Notes: generated by a model from the sequence alone, not told the origin. Shown: positions 1 to 13,054, counted from the first letter of the stretch. The stretch: 54,005 nucleotides of DNA from Ichthyophonus hoferi (GCA_002751075.1 NAOQ01000185.1:55114-109118), one strand, 5' to 3'. Program-made: numbers and translations.

Positions 1-212
1 CATAGCATAGTATAATATAGCGTGGCATAGTATAAGTACAAGATAGTATGGTATAGTATAGCATAGCATAGCATAGTATAGTATAGTATAGTATAGTATA
101 TTAAATTATAGTAGGATGGTGAATATAGTATCATATAATATAATATCGTATGATATATTATAGTATAGCTTAGTGTGGTATAGTATAGATACAAGTATAG
201 TATGGTAAGGTA
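1..212. repeat. Pentanucleotide low-complexity tract (TATAG/CATAG)
   Basis: Almost the whole stretch is built from five-base units of the TATAG, CATAG and TATAC kind, with drifted units between perfect runs. It may continue past the left edge. No coding or regulatory signal is visible in it. Confidence 0.85.
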
Positions 213-323
213 TGGTATGCAAATGTGTGTGTATGTATACACGCATATAAACACATCCATGCATACAATTATAACCTTTAACTCAAAGTAGTAGAGATGA
301 GAAAAAAAGACAAACTATGCACG

Positions 324-659
324 CTATACAGACGTACAATCCAACCCCATAGACTCTATAATCTGTGGCTCTACTTCGTGTGCTAATAATCTTCTTGATG
401 GATGGCCTCCATATCTAAGGTTTCTCATACCATGAAATAGTTTCACTGCTATTACAACACCATCTGTACTACTACTCTTTCCTTCCGTAGTTCCTTTCTC
501 TCCCTCTTGGCTACTGACCGTTCCATGGATTGTGTCTAGTGAACTATCGTAACTAGGCATACTGTCTAAAGTTTCGGTGGTTCGTGACTTGGGATCTTTG
601 CCATCCTGTGTCCAGTCAACCGACTGCGCATCATCTTGAAATAAACGTCCTGGGGCCAT
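324..659 (-). CDS. Hypothetical 111-codon protein or first exon
   Basis: I do not recognise this protein. The frame starts with ATG (Met-Ala-Pro-Gly) and is richer in G+C than its surroundings, which argues for real coding. The first two thirds are polar and rich in Ser, Thr, Asp and Glu. The last third is more ordered, with a Val-Val-Ile-Ala-Val-Lys-Leu-Phe stretch, a Gly-Gly-His-Pro-Ser-Arg-Arg motif and a Glu-Pro-Gln-Ile-Ile-Glu segment. Near the end a GTATAG could act as a 5' splice site, so it may be the first exon of a gene running off the left edge, or a complete single-exon gene. There is no close neighbour on this side to help. Confidence 0.4.
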   Translation of the reverse strand: MAPGRLFQDDAQSVDWTQDGKDPKSRTTETLDSMPSYDSSLDTIHGTVSSQEGEKGTTEGKSSSTDGVVIAVKLFHGMRNLRYGGHPSRRLLAHEVEPQIIESMGLDCTSV

Positions 660-3600
660 GTTTATTTACGAAGAATACTGCAGCTAGTATAACAATGAAC
701 GATATTTCTGATGTATTTTAACCTTCATGTAAAGGGGTATGCAAGTGCATATATACAATAAAACGTATATAAACAGTAATTTGTACGAGTGAGTACGTTG
801 GTAATGAAACTGTTACTAGTATGAAACTGGAAATTTATTTGTAGTGTGGTTGCTGTGCCGCTGTTTTGTAGTAAGGCAGAGCTGAAAAAATTACACTACG
901 GAATAATAAATAGAAAGTGAAACAAAAGATATGGGTTGACAAATATATTATGTCTTTCTATCACGTCTTTCTAATGTGTTGCTTTGTGTTGTATAGGTAG
1001 AATTATTAATGAGCTTTAAAAATTAAAAACTACATATTAAAATATGAAGTCCTAAAGAATACGAAATAATAGCATAGCAATAGAATATATTATACCAGTT
1101 GTAAAATAAATCGTAATATACATAAAATTACATATACTATATCATATATATTTTTCTATACGTCTATGATACAAATTTTATCAATAATATTGGTGCTAAG
1201 GCGGGCAACAGGCAAGCAATAATTAATATTAAATTGAATTTCAATTCAAATCGCGTTAATAAATTTTAAAACACTTTAAATCCCCCAATAGCCTTTTGAG
1301 ACTTTCTTGTAAGCTGTTTAATTGGTTACTAATATTTAATTTAAATTGCGATACATGGTTATAAGTAGATGGATAGCGATATCATAATCATAATTATAGC
1401 TTGCATACTCAAACTTGTATTTATTTATTTATTGTTATTATTAATATAGTATATTTATTATTATTAAGCACAGCTATATTTTATATTATATTATATATAT
1501 TATATTATATATATTATGAGAATTGGTTTGAAATGGCTTTAATAATTATTGTCTTAGAATCTTCAATAACTCACAGGTGTTAGGTGCTATTGAAAATGTG
1601 ATGTGTTTTAAAAATTACTCACAGTAGTTTTTAAAAGGAAACTATCTATAAATAATGATTAAACAAGTAGGCTAAATGATTTTTATATTGAGTAATATGT
1701 TTTAATTTGAAATGATTATGAGCATAAATTATGTGCTTAGGTTTTTCATTGATAGATTTATGTCACCATCACTACGTAATAGCGTTGTAACTTCCCCGAG
1801 TATTAATTATGACCTAAAGAACGCGATGGTAAATTCTCAAAAAGGGTTGGCTTTTTAATTGTATTCTGAAACATATCTCTCCGTGTATAAATAGCGTAAG
1901 GTAATAATAATACAGTCCGAATTTAAAATCTGCTTAGAGATGTTTTTCAATAATACGTAGTTCCTTGATGTAAGAGTCCAAATGGTCCTGGACAACAACA
2001 CAGGCTATTAATCTTTCATCTATTAATTCAAGTATTATAGAGGCAATTCAGTTGGTGATATGTTGTGTTAAATAAAATTGCCCATTATTGTTGATGTTAA
2101 AAGCACAATCTTCTAAAAAGCAAATAAGGGATTTTTTGATAAGATATAAATGGACGGCTTTGGACCAATTATAAAGAGAGTTGATTGTTGAAATAAATAC
2201 TGAAATCCAAGAAATTGTTGGTGGATCCGGACTTGCCAATACCAATTTGATCTCAACCATACTAATAAGTTAAGTTTAAGAGTACAGGTTTAAAACCAAA
2301 AATCTTGTTCACTAAATAAAAGGTTTAAATATTTATATAAAAACACAACACTAGTTCATTTTTTAATAAATAAAATTTTAAAATTATTTATTTTGAGTTA
2401 GAAATCTCATGTCTTTCTCCTTAACGATGAATGAAGCAATTCACGTGGCCCAAAAATGTTATCTGGTTCGTCTCCCGGGACTACCAAACTCCGATTGGTG
2501 CAATATGAAACTTAAGTGTTTTATTGGTCCACTCATCACTACAAAATGCTAGATCTATCTCAATCTTCAATTTGCGTTAAAAAATGTAACATCATATTTA
2601 ACTTTTAATAGTGAAATATTGCATTCCAAATGTAACCATGGTTGGCCTAGAATAGCATATATTAATGTTTGAAAGGAATAAATTATATTGATTTATTATT
2701 TAAATTAATTTGCAACTAACTCTGTAATATCTCATCATCTTACATTTCTAACAATGGTTTTCAGGCTTGACCAACCACGGCTTTTGCAGTTCTATAAATA
2801 TTTATATATATATATATATATATAGAAATTGGTTATAGATACCACAGTGTAATTATGTTTACCTTACTACTATAGCTAGTAGGTGCATGAGGCTTTTGCG
2901 GTAGCTATACTTTTTTGGGAAATCCTTATTGGTTATATAGATGTATGTTTACATCTGTACAGACTTCTGAGATATAAGCACCTGAACACACCCTACTGGT
3001 GGCCCGCATCACGCCATTCCTTTTATGGAGTTATAAACATATAATGGAATATTAATACAGGTTACTGGTACTTGCACCATTACAAAGTTGTATAGGTTTC
3101 TTGCATTTCGCTTCAATAAAGGTTGCGCTAATGCCTAGTTGATCATTGGTGATAGTCTTTTATATTCAGATCTTTCCTAAAATGAATCAATCGTACAATT
3201 TTTCAGCCCATGATAGTACTCTTTCTTAGTTAAACTAGAAAATATTTTAACAAATTAAAAGAAACCCAAAGGGTGCGTTCTCCACTGTAATAGTGTTCAA
3301 GATATAGCTTGTGTTACGAGGCATCGGAACCTTGTAATCGAAGTGAGAGAACTTAGGTTAGGCCTTTGACGCAAAGGTTTATATCGACATTCGGATATAG
3401 GAAGTATCTTCATTAAGTAATTCTCACAGCGTCTGCAAAGATTCACTGATGTTTGTTTGTTTGTTTGTTTTACTATGTGGCAAGCAACTAAAGCTGTTGT
3501 ATACTTTGTATACATACGTGCTTTTCTTATGATAGTATTGTTAGCAATACATTACCAAGTTATAAATTAGCAATTTCAATTATGCCTTTGTTGAAAAGAG

Positions 3601-3831
3601 CACCTTACCCACTTCTGGTTTAAAATGTCTGATTATTGGAGTCACACGGTAAGTGTGTGTTTGTTTATATTGTCCAAACCACCATAGTATGGCCTGATTA
3701 TCCACCAATAGATACATATTATAGGTATTATATGTTTGACACATTACCAGGTAAAAATTTGAAGGCTTGACTCAATTCAGATCAGAAGCTTCAATTAACT
3801 TTTAGCTGAGCTTCAAAAGACTTTCCTTACT

Positions 3832-3986
3832 TTTTTACCAGATAACGATCAAATAGAACTTGACAATATCAGCACTGATTTTATTTCTAATACCGAGCTG
3901 ATCGGGGATTTTTTCATGTATTTTCATACAGATATAGATCTGAACCAATCAGATAAAGATTATTGCATAACATTCCCAACCAGGTA
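3832..3986 (+). pseudogene. Coding fossil, 'FISN' family copy 1
   Basis: A short open stretch encodes an acidic segment with the core Ile-Glu-Leu-Asp...Asp-Phe-Ile-Ser-Asn. The same core recurs at 7994-8161 (minus) and 45464-45546 (plus), so it is a remnant of a multicopy coding unit, presumably of a mobile element. The family is unknown and the copy is broken. Confidence 0.35.
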
Positions 3987-4740
3987 AATTGATTTGTCAA
4001 TATATAGTATGTGAGCACCTATATTAATAAAATTAATGAAATACCTAAAGAATGCAAATACCAGTAAAGATACAATTGGATTATCCAATAAAAAATTTAC
4101 AATTGGTCCCATTTATGAGATATATGGGGGCTAAACCATAATTAACACCGATAAACAAAGATCTTAATCGTAGGACTAAAACCAGCTAACCAATGATCTA
4201 TATACCTCATTTTCAATTGGATTGGTTGCCTATTGTACCGGAATTCAAACGAAAAGTAAGTACTACTCACCTGGCTAATATATTAAAATATTAATTGTGT
4301 ATTTAAACATTTTATACAATAAAATGATCAGAAAGTTACAATTAAATTATAACTGTGTGTCTAATCCCTGAATTGCACAACTTTTTGCTTTTACAAGTTA
4401 TACAAGCTCACAACCACGACAACGTTATTGGCGCAATAGCAAAAACCTAAACCTTAGTATGCGATTGATTCTAATTGGAATTACTTAATCAATCTTGACT
4501 TGAAATAAACAACCCAGCATCAAAGCAAGTGCGGGTCGCTAGCTTTGGTTATCTTAGAAACATAGAAAGAACCACGAGTTCTGTTCTGGTATTTATACAT
4601 TCTTTCTTATTTACTTATATAATAACTGTATATATTAATGTAAATAAATTACTATTTACTAGGATAAGTTTTTATTAGATCAGCACCCTGACTTCTACTA
4701 TAATTAAACAGTTAGTTCACATTAATATATTTAGAAAAAT

Positions 4741-5100
4741 ATGAATAAGTCTCTACATTCGGAACCCATTAAAAAAATAAACAACATCACCCAAAAGAGG
4801 TCTCGTATGGAAAAATGGACAAAAGACTTAACTGGTGACATAGTCATCAGTGACGTCTCGAACCGTACTCGTGTGCAATTTTCCAAACCCCCAAAACGGC
4901 TTCTTAGCCAAACAGATTTCGCTAGTTCCTTACAGTAAAGGTTGCTATAAATTCAGCAGAAGATACCACAATTGCAATACAGCATATCAAATATGATGAC
5001 AAGAACTTACCTCATACAATTGAAGAAACCTTTACCCTATAAATCACTCCACTAGATCCGATTTGATCCGAGTCAAATTCTTTCCTTACTACAAAGACGC
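4741..5100 (+). pseudogene. Coding fossil, copy 1 of a two-copy unit
   Basis: A 65-codon open frame is followed by decayed coding sequence ending in an Ile-Thr-Pro-Leu-Asp block. The second half, about 4950-5100, matches 46350-46500 in both DNA and inferred protein (shared Glu-Asp-Thr...Ile-Ala, Lys-Asn-Leu-Pro-His-Thr and Ile-Thr-Pro-Leu-Asp blocks). This points to an old mobile element of unknown family, broken in several places. Confidence 0.35.
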
Positions 5101-6864
5101 AAGTATATTTATATATTTTTGGAGTGCAGCAGAAATTGACCTGAAATTCACTAAAATAAATATTTCTGATTTGTTTTAATAATCAAAGTATGTTCTAGCC
5201 TCCCTGTACTCCATGGGTACAGGTGTACACGTTATGACAACCCTTAATTTGGGTTTCCCACAATTCTGAATTAATATAGGTCATAGGAACCAAGCCTGTC
5301 TCAACCTATTTCTAGTAATACGTTTACATGAGATTTTCAAACATATGATACAGAATCATGATTTTTTTTTTCTGACATACTATTATACTCTATTAAAACC
5401 ATGTTAGTTGTCCGATTTAAATATTTATACTAATGTAAGTGGTATAATTTAGGTATTGATCACATAACTAATACAGACTTGGTTGTATCTCAGTTGATAA
5501 TCTAGTGTGATCAATAGGAATAGACTTTAATCAGCCTGTATTTTATAACCAAGGGCACATAGTGAAATACAAAAAAGTTAACAGGTCTTAAGGAGGTGAA
5601 TTTGTAGTACCAATTGAGTAGTTAGATAGACTGGAAAATAGGCAGACCATTTTATTTTACTGTGCTAGTAAAAAACCACTCTTAAGCATAGGGATTCATA
5701 GTTACACTATGCTATTAAAATTTATAGTCTTGAAAAATTTATGGTTGGAACAAAATTAAAATTGTAAATCATGAAATAAAATTACACACCTAACCAAACA
5801 TAAAATTCAACCATCATGTCACTCTGTGGTCCCTGTATACATTTATTTGGTATTCCATTTTCCTACTGAATATAATCCCTATCATCTTCAGACTTTTTTG
5901 CAGACGGAATTTACACTTATTACAGTAAAGAATGGTTTCTTATAGACCTAGTTTAACCACATTATACATATTTATTTTTTTATAGAGGTTAACATCATTG
6001 GACTCTCATATACCCTCATACGGTCTCACATGAAGTAAAATCACAAAGTGGCAATGTATAAGTATTCAAATCCTTTCAGTATTCATTACTTGCTTTATAA
6101 AAGACAAATTTTACATGCATATATATATATATATGAAGCAATTATATTAAAATTAAGATACTTAAAATTAGTCTTGTAATCAATAAAACCATGACTTTTT
6201 TTTTAAAAAAAAAAAAAAAAACAGATGCTATTTTTACATTCCTTATCCACCTTGCAAAAGGCATGTCTATCCTGTTAGTACCTCTTTATAAATGCTACCT
6301 GCTTTTCACATTCGATTACTTTCAAGTATCAGGTGGCACACTGATTAAGGTATCAATGATATATTTCTCTTGTTGACAGTATGTAAGTCTAGACTTAAAT
6401 TGGGTGTAGTCTTTCCTATGATTAAATTGGCCTCCTTGTTCAGGTAACTATTGTAACTAGTAATAATGGATATCACACACAAATTTTATACTGTGCAATA
6501 GTAAAATTTTATGTGTCATCAATTACTTACATTAAATAAGTCATAAACCTTTTAGAAAGAGAGAAGTCCAATGAATATCTATACCGACGCTCTAGTGTAC
6601 CGACCCACATTCTGTTTGCTTGAATCACATTGATCTCCATAGTTCGATAAGTCAGGCCAGACATAGAATGTTATAGCTCATTAGCAGGTATGAAACTTGT
6701 TGAAGTAGTTGAATATAGAGTGAAAATACCCTGTTTTTATCTAAAGTTGTTACTCTGACAATAATATATGTCTGATGGCAGACTATAATGTAAATAAAAT
6801 TAAATATTTCATTTCAACCACCCAATGTTAAATTATACCGTTATAAATATATGTAATACCAGGA

Positions 6865-7062
6865 GAATAAATCCATATCAAACCGTAGACCTGGTATAAT
6901 ATGGAATACAGAAATTAATTTCAATTTGAATCATTACTACATAGGTTTGATGGATAATTTATATTATTTGATAAATAACAGATAATGAAACAATAAAATG
7001 TATTTTGTTTTCTAATACAAATAAATAAGAAATCATTGTAGCAGATTGTACATGTTCCAACA
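6865..7062 (-). repeat. Dispersed repeat family 1, partial copy
   Basis: This matches the hairpin-end half of the roughly 380 bp family whose fullest copies are at 9400-9775 and 43074-43450. Diagnostic stretches are the ATTTGAATCATTACTACATA segment and the terminal ATTGTAGCAGATTG...ATGTTCCAAC. The other half is missing. Confidence 0.7.
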
Positions 7063-7993
7063 AAACTTTCTATATATATTAAGACTTAACATCATAGTGT
7101 CCACCGCTTAAAGAAAAGTAGTAAACGAGAATTACTTTGGAAGTAGTTTATGAAACATAATCTTTTGGCTAATCAAACAATAGTTGTTACAAGTAACATC
7201 TATAATAATTTGGTCGGTATTATTTAAAGTTGCATTTCGTATGGTATAATATGTTGTTTTATTATATTTATGAGCTAGAAACTATATAGCCAGCATTCCT
7301 ACACTGAGATTGTGTCAATCCTTACTTACTACAACATGCAATAAATAAGATGTAAACAAATGTTATGAGTGAATCTATAAAAGAAACCGTTACTAAGAAT
7401 GGTAGAGTAGATAGGAAGAGAAAATATAGCTCTCCAATGGCAATGAAAAAGTGGTAAATATAAAAAAGGGATAAAGGAAGTTACATCAACTTTTTCAAGG
7501 ACGTCATGGGAATTCATGACAAATTGACCAAGACTGAAAACAAGGACTCCAATACTGTGTAGTTTCTACTATCTGTATATCAGACTAACTACAAGTACTA
7601 GTGTATTTGTCCTATTACCCTCTTGTTAACTGAATACTCTAATTTGTCTCATACCATTCTGTCCAATGCTGCTTTTATATACAACTGGTTATTATATTAC
7701 CTAATAGTTAGAAGATAGTATGATAGTCATCTACTCTATGATTTAAACATAGGGGAGATTACAGTAATAGTTAGAATGGACCTAGACAGCACTAATAATA
7801 TGGGTTTCTTATTATCATTTCCGATGGTTTTGGCAGTGACCAGGCTCAAAATACTCGGCTATCTTTACAGAACAGTAGTTAGTCAGACAGAGATGTATGT
7901 ATCATAACTGTAGGTGAAGAGCACAGATATGGAGCTTGGTTCAGTTGAAATTGTGGGCTTATTAATTACAGGGCCAATTTTAAATAGAATACT

Positions 7994-8161
7994 TTAAATG
8001 GGTACTTTATTAGAAATAAAACCAATATCTATTGTACTGAATTCTACTTGATGTATAATGTTCCCATCTACTACGAGTGGATCTGGACAGTTATCATTAA
8101 GTAAAGAATAAGCTAAAGCTCTTCCAAGGTCTGCTTGCAATACACACAATTGTTCTAGGTT
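7994..8161 (-). pseudogene. Coding fossil, 'FISN' family copy 2
   Basis: About 55 codons are open on the minus strand and look strongly coding: a Leu/Ala-rich helix, then Cys-Pro-Asp-Pro-Leu-Val-Val-Asp-Gly-Asn, then Glu-Phe-Ser-Thr-Ile-Asp-Ile-Gly-Phe-Ile-Ser-Asn. The last block matches the copies at 3832-3986 and 45464-45546. It is a fragment of an element-borne gene of unknown family. Confidence 0.4.
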
Positions 8162-8715
8162 CAGAAAAGTTTTACACTTCCGATCATGTAATTAATTTTC
8201 AATGTGCAATAGCTAAGGTCTAAATAATTGTAATTCTAGATGGAAACTATACCGTTATCCTCTCATGGTTCAACAATACCAGGCTTGACCAGTTAGCCTT
8301 TTGGTAAACATTCTGCTTAATATATTTCCACCACTTGAGAATCAAAAGATATACTGTCAATAAACAATATGACGTGCTAATAAAATTTTAGATATAATTT
8401 AACTAATATAGATTAAATATTTTGACGCGACTAAAACAATCAGTTTAGATAAAGGCTCCAAGATACTTTACAAAAAGACGCCTTTGGCAGCTATGCCCTT
8501 TATAGACCAATTAATGGATTCTAGAGAGATAGGATTGCACGCACACAAACCACTCTAGTATGTTAATTAATGCCAGACATCATGCAGCTACACAAGGAGG
8601 CAACGGAAGGGAGCCATTAAAACGTTATTGACAAGTATAATGTCCTTGAACTAGGCACGTAAGATATGCTTCATTACCCATTAGACCCTTTACGTTAAAT
8701 AATATGCTGTCCGGA

Positions 8716-11700
8716 TCATGGTATAGTTCCCATAGCATAGCGGTGGCCTTCCCATACAAGAAAGGGGTCCCCCTCCGGTCCATACACAATATGGCGGCCT
8801 ATGTCAATAGCCAGGTGTGATGCTATAAGGCCTAGCTCTGGGATATTGCACCGTACGTGTAGTATGCAATGTTACAATATGATATGGTATGATATATTAC
8901 GATATAATAGGATACTATATGATATATTACAACATGGTATGATACGATAAGAGATGATATGATAGGATAGGGCAGTATAGGATATGATATGATATGATAT
9001 AAAATAGTACAATACAATCAATGTGATCTAATCCAATCCAATCCACTCTAATACAACATAATCTAATAAAATAAAATACAATACAATACAATACAATGCA
9101 ATATAATACAATACAATATAATACAACACAATATAATCTCATTTAATACAAAACATTCTCCTCTAATACAATACAATACAATACAATACAATACAATGCA
9201 ATCTAATCTACTATAATATAATAAAGCCTACACCCACCATCTACATGCCTCATAGGAGAGGTGTGATAGAGCCAGCCTGACTCCAACCCTACAGTTACGT
9301 TTTCAGGTTGAAAGGGACAAGTCATGGTTCCTCCATAGGTCAATAGTCCTATGCCCACAGAGGTATTAGGACCGGAAGGTTATTTAATTGCATTTAAGTT
9401 GTAAATTGAGTAATCCGTTACAATGATTCCCTATTTATTTGTTATTTATTTGTATTCGAATATAGCATATATTCTATTTATTTATTATCTGCGACTAATC
9501 AAATAATAAGAAGTATTCATCCAACCTACACAGTAATGATTCAGATTGAGATTAATTCCTGTATACCATATTATAATAGGTATACAATTTGATCCGAATT
9601 CAATCTCATCGCATCACATCTGTTTAGAATGATATAAATTAAGCAGTGTGTGGTTGAGATGGGGCTTCTAGTTTTGTTTACACTATAGTCTACAACCTGA
9701 CATACGTCATTGTCAGGATAACGGCTTAATAAGACAAAGACAGGGTATGTTTATCCTATATTGTACCATTTCTACAACAAGGGTTGTAAGTGTGTCCCCC
9801 AGGAGTAAGGATCTAATTTCTCTAATTTTAAAAGAGAGGAATGTTTAGTTGATTGTGTAATTAAAACATCATAATAGTGCAGGCCAAGAAAATTTATATT
9901 AATAATATTATGGTTATTACCATTATAAAGTGTTAATTAATTGATCTATTCAAATTGGATGGTATTAATATTAATTACTGATAATTATTATTAGTTTTGA
10001 TATCCTTAGTTGGCTTTCATATTCTTGATTATATCAGATTAGCATTCTAGTTCTGGTATGTAGCTATATATGGCTTATTAATAACTATATCTATATCTAT
10101 ATGCCAACGTACCATGTGTAAGAAAGGCGTGTCAAATTGTGCCAAGATATATGTTTATTAGTTAATCAGTTATTTAATTAATAAAAACATTATTATATAT
10201 ATATATATGAGACCAACTATGATAAGAATAGTTATACTGTCAGTAACTATAACTGTAACCATTGAGAGGGGATGTCAACGGTCTAGACAAATGTTAGTGT
10301 ATAATACATAGGGTATGTAGAGTGTATAGTATATGGGGTCTATATAGTGTAAAGAAAATAAGGCACAAATAATAGTAACTACCCAAAGAATGATACACCA
10401 TGACTAACCATTATTGAGGGATTTGAACACAATGGCACGGTCTGCAACTTGTATAAAATTCTATGAAGGGCACAGATTGGACAATTAAAAACAAAGTGAA
10501 ACCGTATATTCAGCACTTCTTATTATATCCTATATTATGCTGTATTCTCCTATGGATACTTTTCAACAAAAAAAATTTTTAAACCATTTGGAACCCCACT
10601 TTTCTTCCAATATTAATCATACGGAGTTACTTGTATGGTTGTTTATGTAGTAATACTGCGATATATAATATATATAGGTATAATGTGATATATATTAAGT
10701 AATTATGTAAGGTTGTACTACATTTATAATTTATAAATTAAGAAGCGCCTTTACTATACTTTACATTATATTATGCTATGCTATACTATACCATACTACT
10801 ATACTATACTATATTATACTATATTATATGAGACTATAATATATTATAAGATATTATACTATACTATAATATAATATAATATAATATAATATAATATAAT
10901 ATAATATAATATAATAGACGATATTATACAATACTATATTATACTATGCTATGCAATACTACACTCTACTAGACTAGACTATATTATATTATAAAATACT
11001 ATACTGTACTATACAGTACTATACTATACTATACAACACTATATTATATTGTACTATACTATACTATACTATACTATACTATACTATATCTTACCGTACT
11101 GTACCGCACCATATCACACCATACCATATCATACCATACCATTCTGTGCTATATGCTACTATAAATATAACAACCATACCAGCTCTTTCCCACATGGTGA
11201 GATATATGGGAAATCCACATACATTCCGGTATTATTCCGTTTCAATCTCTTTGTAAAAAAATCTAAAAAACGAATGTCCTTCAAACAAGAGGTAAAGTTT
11301 TTCATCTGTAGAAAGGAAAGGGTGGTGTGTGTAACTAGGGCGTGATAAAGCAGGGATATTATTGATGGATTTCCATAATAAAATATTCTAAAAGATTACA
11401 AAATATATTAGAGTAGAAAAGTTTATGAATTGATGTCTGATAATCTTATGTCATAATAGAATATCACTTAATATAATAGAACATAATAAAACATAATATA
11501 ATAAAATATACTGTAACGCAATAAAGCATAGTATAATATAATATTATAATATGTAATATAATATAATGCAATACAACATACTACATTATACTATAATATA
11601 AATACATAACACAACACAATATGATGCAATACAATATACTACATTATACTATAATATAAATACATAACACAATATAATAGAACAGAATATAATAGAATAC

Positions 11701-12394
11701 AATCACAGTAATGTATATTTTAAAAAATAAAAAGATAGTGGAGTATGGAATATAAGACAATAATAATATATATAGTATAAATATAAGAAAGGAATCCTAA
11801 CAATAATATGTAAATAAAAATAAATACATAGTAAGACAGGACGAATAGAGTAGAAAGAAAGGTTAAAAACGAAATAAAGAAAGAATAAAGCAAAAGGTAC
11901 GTTATGTATATGTATCTTATTAAATTATATGGAGTATATAAACAAAAGACCAAGTAGGCAAGAAGTACAGGCAGAAAACAAAATGAATAATAAGAGAATA
12001 TGTAGGTAAGATAATGGTAGTAAACTTAAAAGGGAGCAACCAGTACAGCATGTTTGTGCCAAAATTGTGATGGTATAGTTACCATGAATTAAAAATAAAA
12101 GATATAATAACAAATAACCTACATAATCTGTAGTGACTATAATCAGAAGCCAAAAAAAAACAAAAAAAACACTTATGCCACCTTTGTGTCGTGTAAGAAT
12201 AGCTGACCGTGTTCATCTGCATAGTAGAAATACTGTCTAGTATATTTATTATTCTGTGGTATAGACCCCTGTATATATGTACTTAGACATTTTCTAAATA
12301 ATAATAATAGTATTTTCTCCTTTAATACCATAGTACTGAGGCTCTTCTTTAATCCATTATAGGCCTGCATATTTGGAAGATAATATAACAACAC
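8716..12394 (-). CDS. C8orf82: UPF0598 family protein (C8orf82 homologue), five exons
   Basis: Proposed exons on the minus strand are 12394-12182, 11305-11180, 10460-10409, 9348-9245 and 8835-8716; phases agree at every junction and the product is 204 residues, near the human length. Each exon matches the family in order. Exon 1 ends with Arg-Gln-Tyr-Phe-Tyr-Tyr-Ala-Asp-Glu-His-Gly-Gln-Leu-Phe-Leu. Exon 2 opens Met-Lys-Asn-Phe-Thr-Ser-Cys and ends Ser-Pro-Cys-Gly-Lys-Glu-Leu. Exon 3 carries Asp-Arg-Ala-Ile-Val-Phe. Exon 4 has Leu-Thr-Tyr-Gly-Gly and Trp-Leu-Tyr-His-Thr-Ser-Pro. Exon 5 ends Trp-Glu-Gly-His-Arg-Tyr-Ala-Met-Gly-Thr-Ile-Pro. The function of the family is not established. The basic, hydrophobic N-terminus (Met1, Met9 and Met22 are possible starts) would suit a mitochondrial presequence. 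Intron 3 holds a family 1 repeat; introns 2 and 4 are largely pentanucleotide tract. The first donor (AAG/GTGGCA) and last acceptor (CAGAG/CTAGG) are the weakest calls. Confidence 0.85.
8876..9222. repeat. Pentanucleotide tracts (GATAT then ACAAT units)
   Basis: This lies in intron 4 of the UPF0598 gene. The left part is built on GATAT/GATAC units and the right part on ACAAT units, with almost continuous five-base periodicity. The long minus-strand open frames rich in Tyr, Ile and Cys here are artefacts of that period. Confidence 0.85.
9400..9775 (+). repeat. Dispersed repeat family 1, near-full copy in an intron
   Basis: This is one of the fullest copies. It opens with the hairpin end (GTAATCCGTTACAATGATTCC) and ends near GGGTATGTTTATCCTATATT. 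It lies in intron 3 of the UPF0598 gene, starting about 50 bp upstream of exon 4 as that gene is read. It shares an ordered series of blocks with 16928-17335 and 43074-43450, including TTCCTGTATACCATATTA, TAGTTTTGTTTACACTATAG and AACGGCTTAA. Confidence 0.8.
10755..11160. repeat. Pentanucleotide tract (ATACT/AATAT units)
   Basis: This fills most of the intron 2 region of the UPF0598 gene next to exon 2. Units change from ATACT to AATAT and back to ATACT, then to ACCAT-like units. No coding content is supported here. Confidence 0.85.
11450..11720. repeat. Pentanucleotide-rich tract with a local duplication
   Basis: AATAT- and ACAAT-type units fill intron 1 of the UPF0598 gene. A segment of about 55 bp containing TACATTATACTATAATATAA occurs twice in a row (about 11579-11620 and 11638-11680), a recent local duplication. 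Confidence 0.7.
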
Positions 12395-13054
12395 AATAAT
12401 ATAATAATATAATATAAATGTTGCTTAGGGAGCTTAAGGAGCTAGTATGTTGAATAGTATGTTTTCATAAGTGGCTTCAAGATCATATAGTGGCAGTTGT
12501 ATAGTATGAGTGAATATAGAGGTTTACTTGCAGGTTTATATACGTTCTATTGTGTTTACATAGCTTACTTGTCTATGTCTAATACTTCAGTTATATATAT
12601 ATAATTATTTATGTCAATTGCACCATCAGAGTAATATAATTAATTATATACTCTATGTTACAGGTTAAACCACACCAATTAGAAGACAGATCTATGTTGT
12701 CCTCGTGAGCCATTTAAATATTTTAGCGGAATTTCCCTATGTTGCGCGTCCAAATATTGATTGGGTGGGACCGAACTGATAAAAGACTATCAGTTAAAAT
12801 ATATATGAACAGATTATATTTATAATATATAATTGGTTGCCCTAATTATATTATACTAACGACCATTATTTTCATTATTAAATATCGTAATTAGCCCTAA
12901 TATCATATCATATCACTTCCACTATACTTTTTTTTTATCGAAATAAGCAGAAAGATATAACACAATAGATACTACACATTAAAATTACTTATTATTATTG
13001 TGGTTATTATTATTACTATTGTTGTTTAGTGATAAAAAGGTTTGTTAGACGGTA
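12395..13054. promoter_or_regulatory. Head-to-head intergenic region, probable shared promoter
   Basis: The UPF0598 gene (minus) and the zinc-finger gene (plus) diverge from these 660 bp. Around 12741-12770 is a G+C-rich island with GCGCG and an inverted CCAAT (ATTGG) inside the string CCAAATATTGATTG. The same 14-mer occurs in reverse upstream of the Nudix gene at 20559-20572. The rest is AT-rich, with several TATATA runs near 12590-12600 and 12795-12830. The promoter role is inferred from position and motif content. Confidence 0.35.

Larger units (their letters stand above)
660..8715. other. Long spacer: mosaic of decayed mobile DNA
   Basis: I see no intact host gene in these 8 kb. The sequence is AT-rich with TA microsatellites (about 2803-2823 and 6119-6134). 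It is scattered with short protein-like open stretches on both strands: 2048-2260 minus, 2429-2554 plus, 3297-3515 minus, 3832-3986 plus, 4741-5100 plus, 7329-7560 minus, 7719-7907 plus and 7994-8161 minus. Some have relatives elsewhere in the window (listed separately), so the spacer is best read as layered old insertions. A family 1 repeat copy lies at 6865-7062. Confidence 0.55.

Noticed and set aside
8832-9142. Open frames of 61 and 71 codons rich in Tyr, Ile and Cys (minus strand)
   Set aside because: They are produced by five-base repeats, which read through all frames; they lie in an intron of the UPF0598 gene.
9560-9610. Pol III B-box in family 1 repeats (TTTGATCCGAATTCAA)
   Set aside because: It only loosely resembles the B-box consensus and no A-box stands at a suitable distance, so a tRNA-derived SINE is not supported.
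11049-11345. 98-codon plus-strand frame
   Set aside because: Its first third is pentanucleotide tract and the rest is antisense to exon 2 of the UPF0598 gene.
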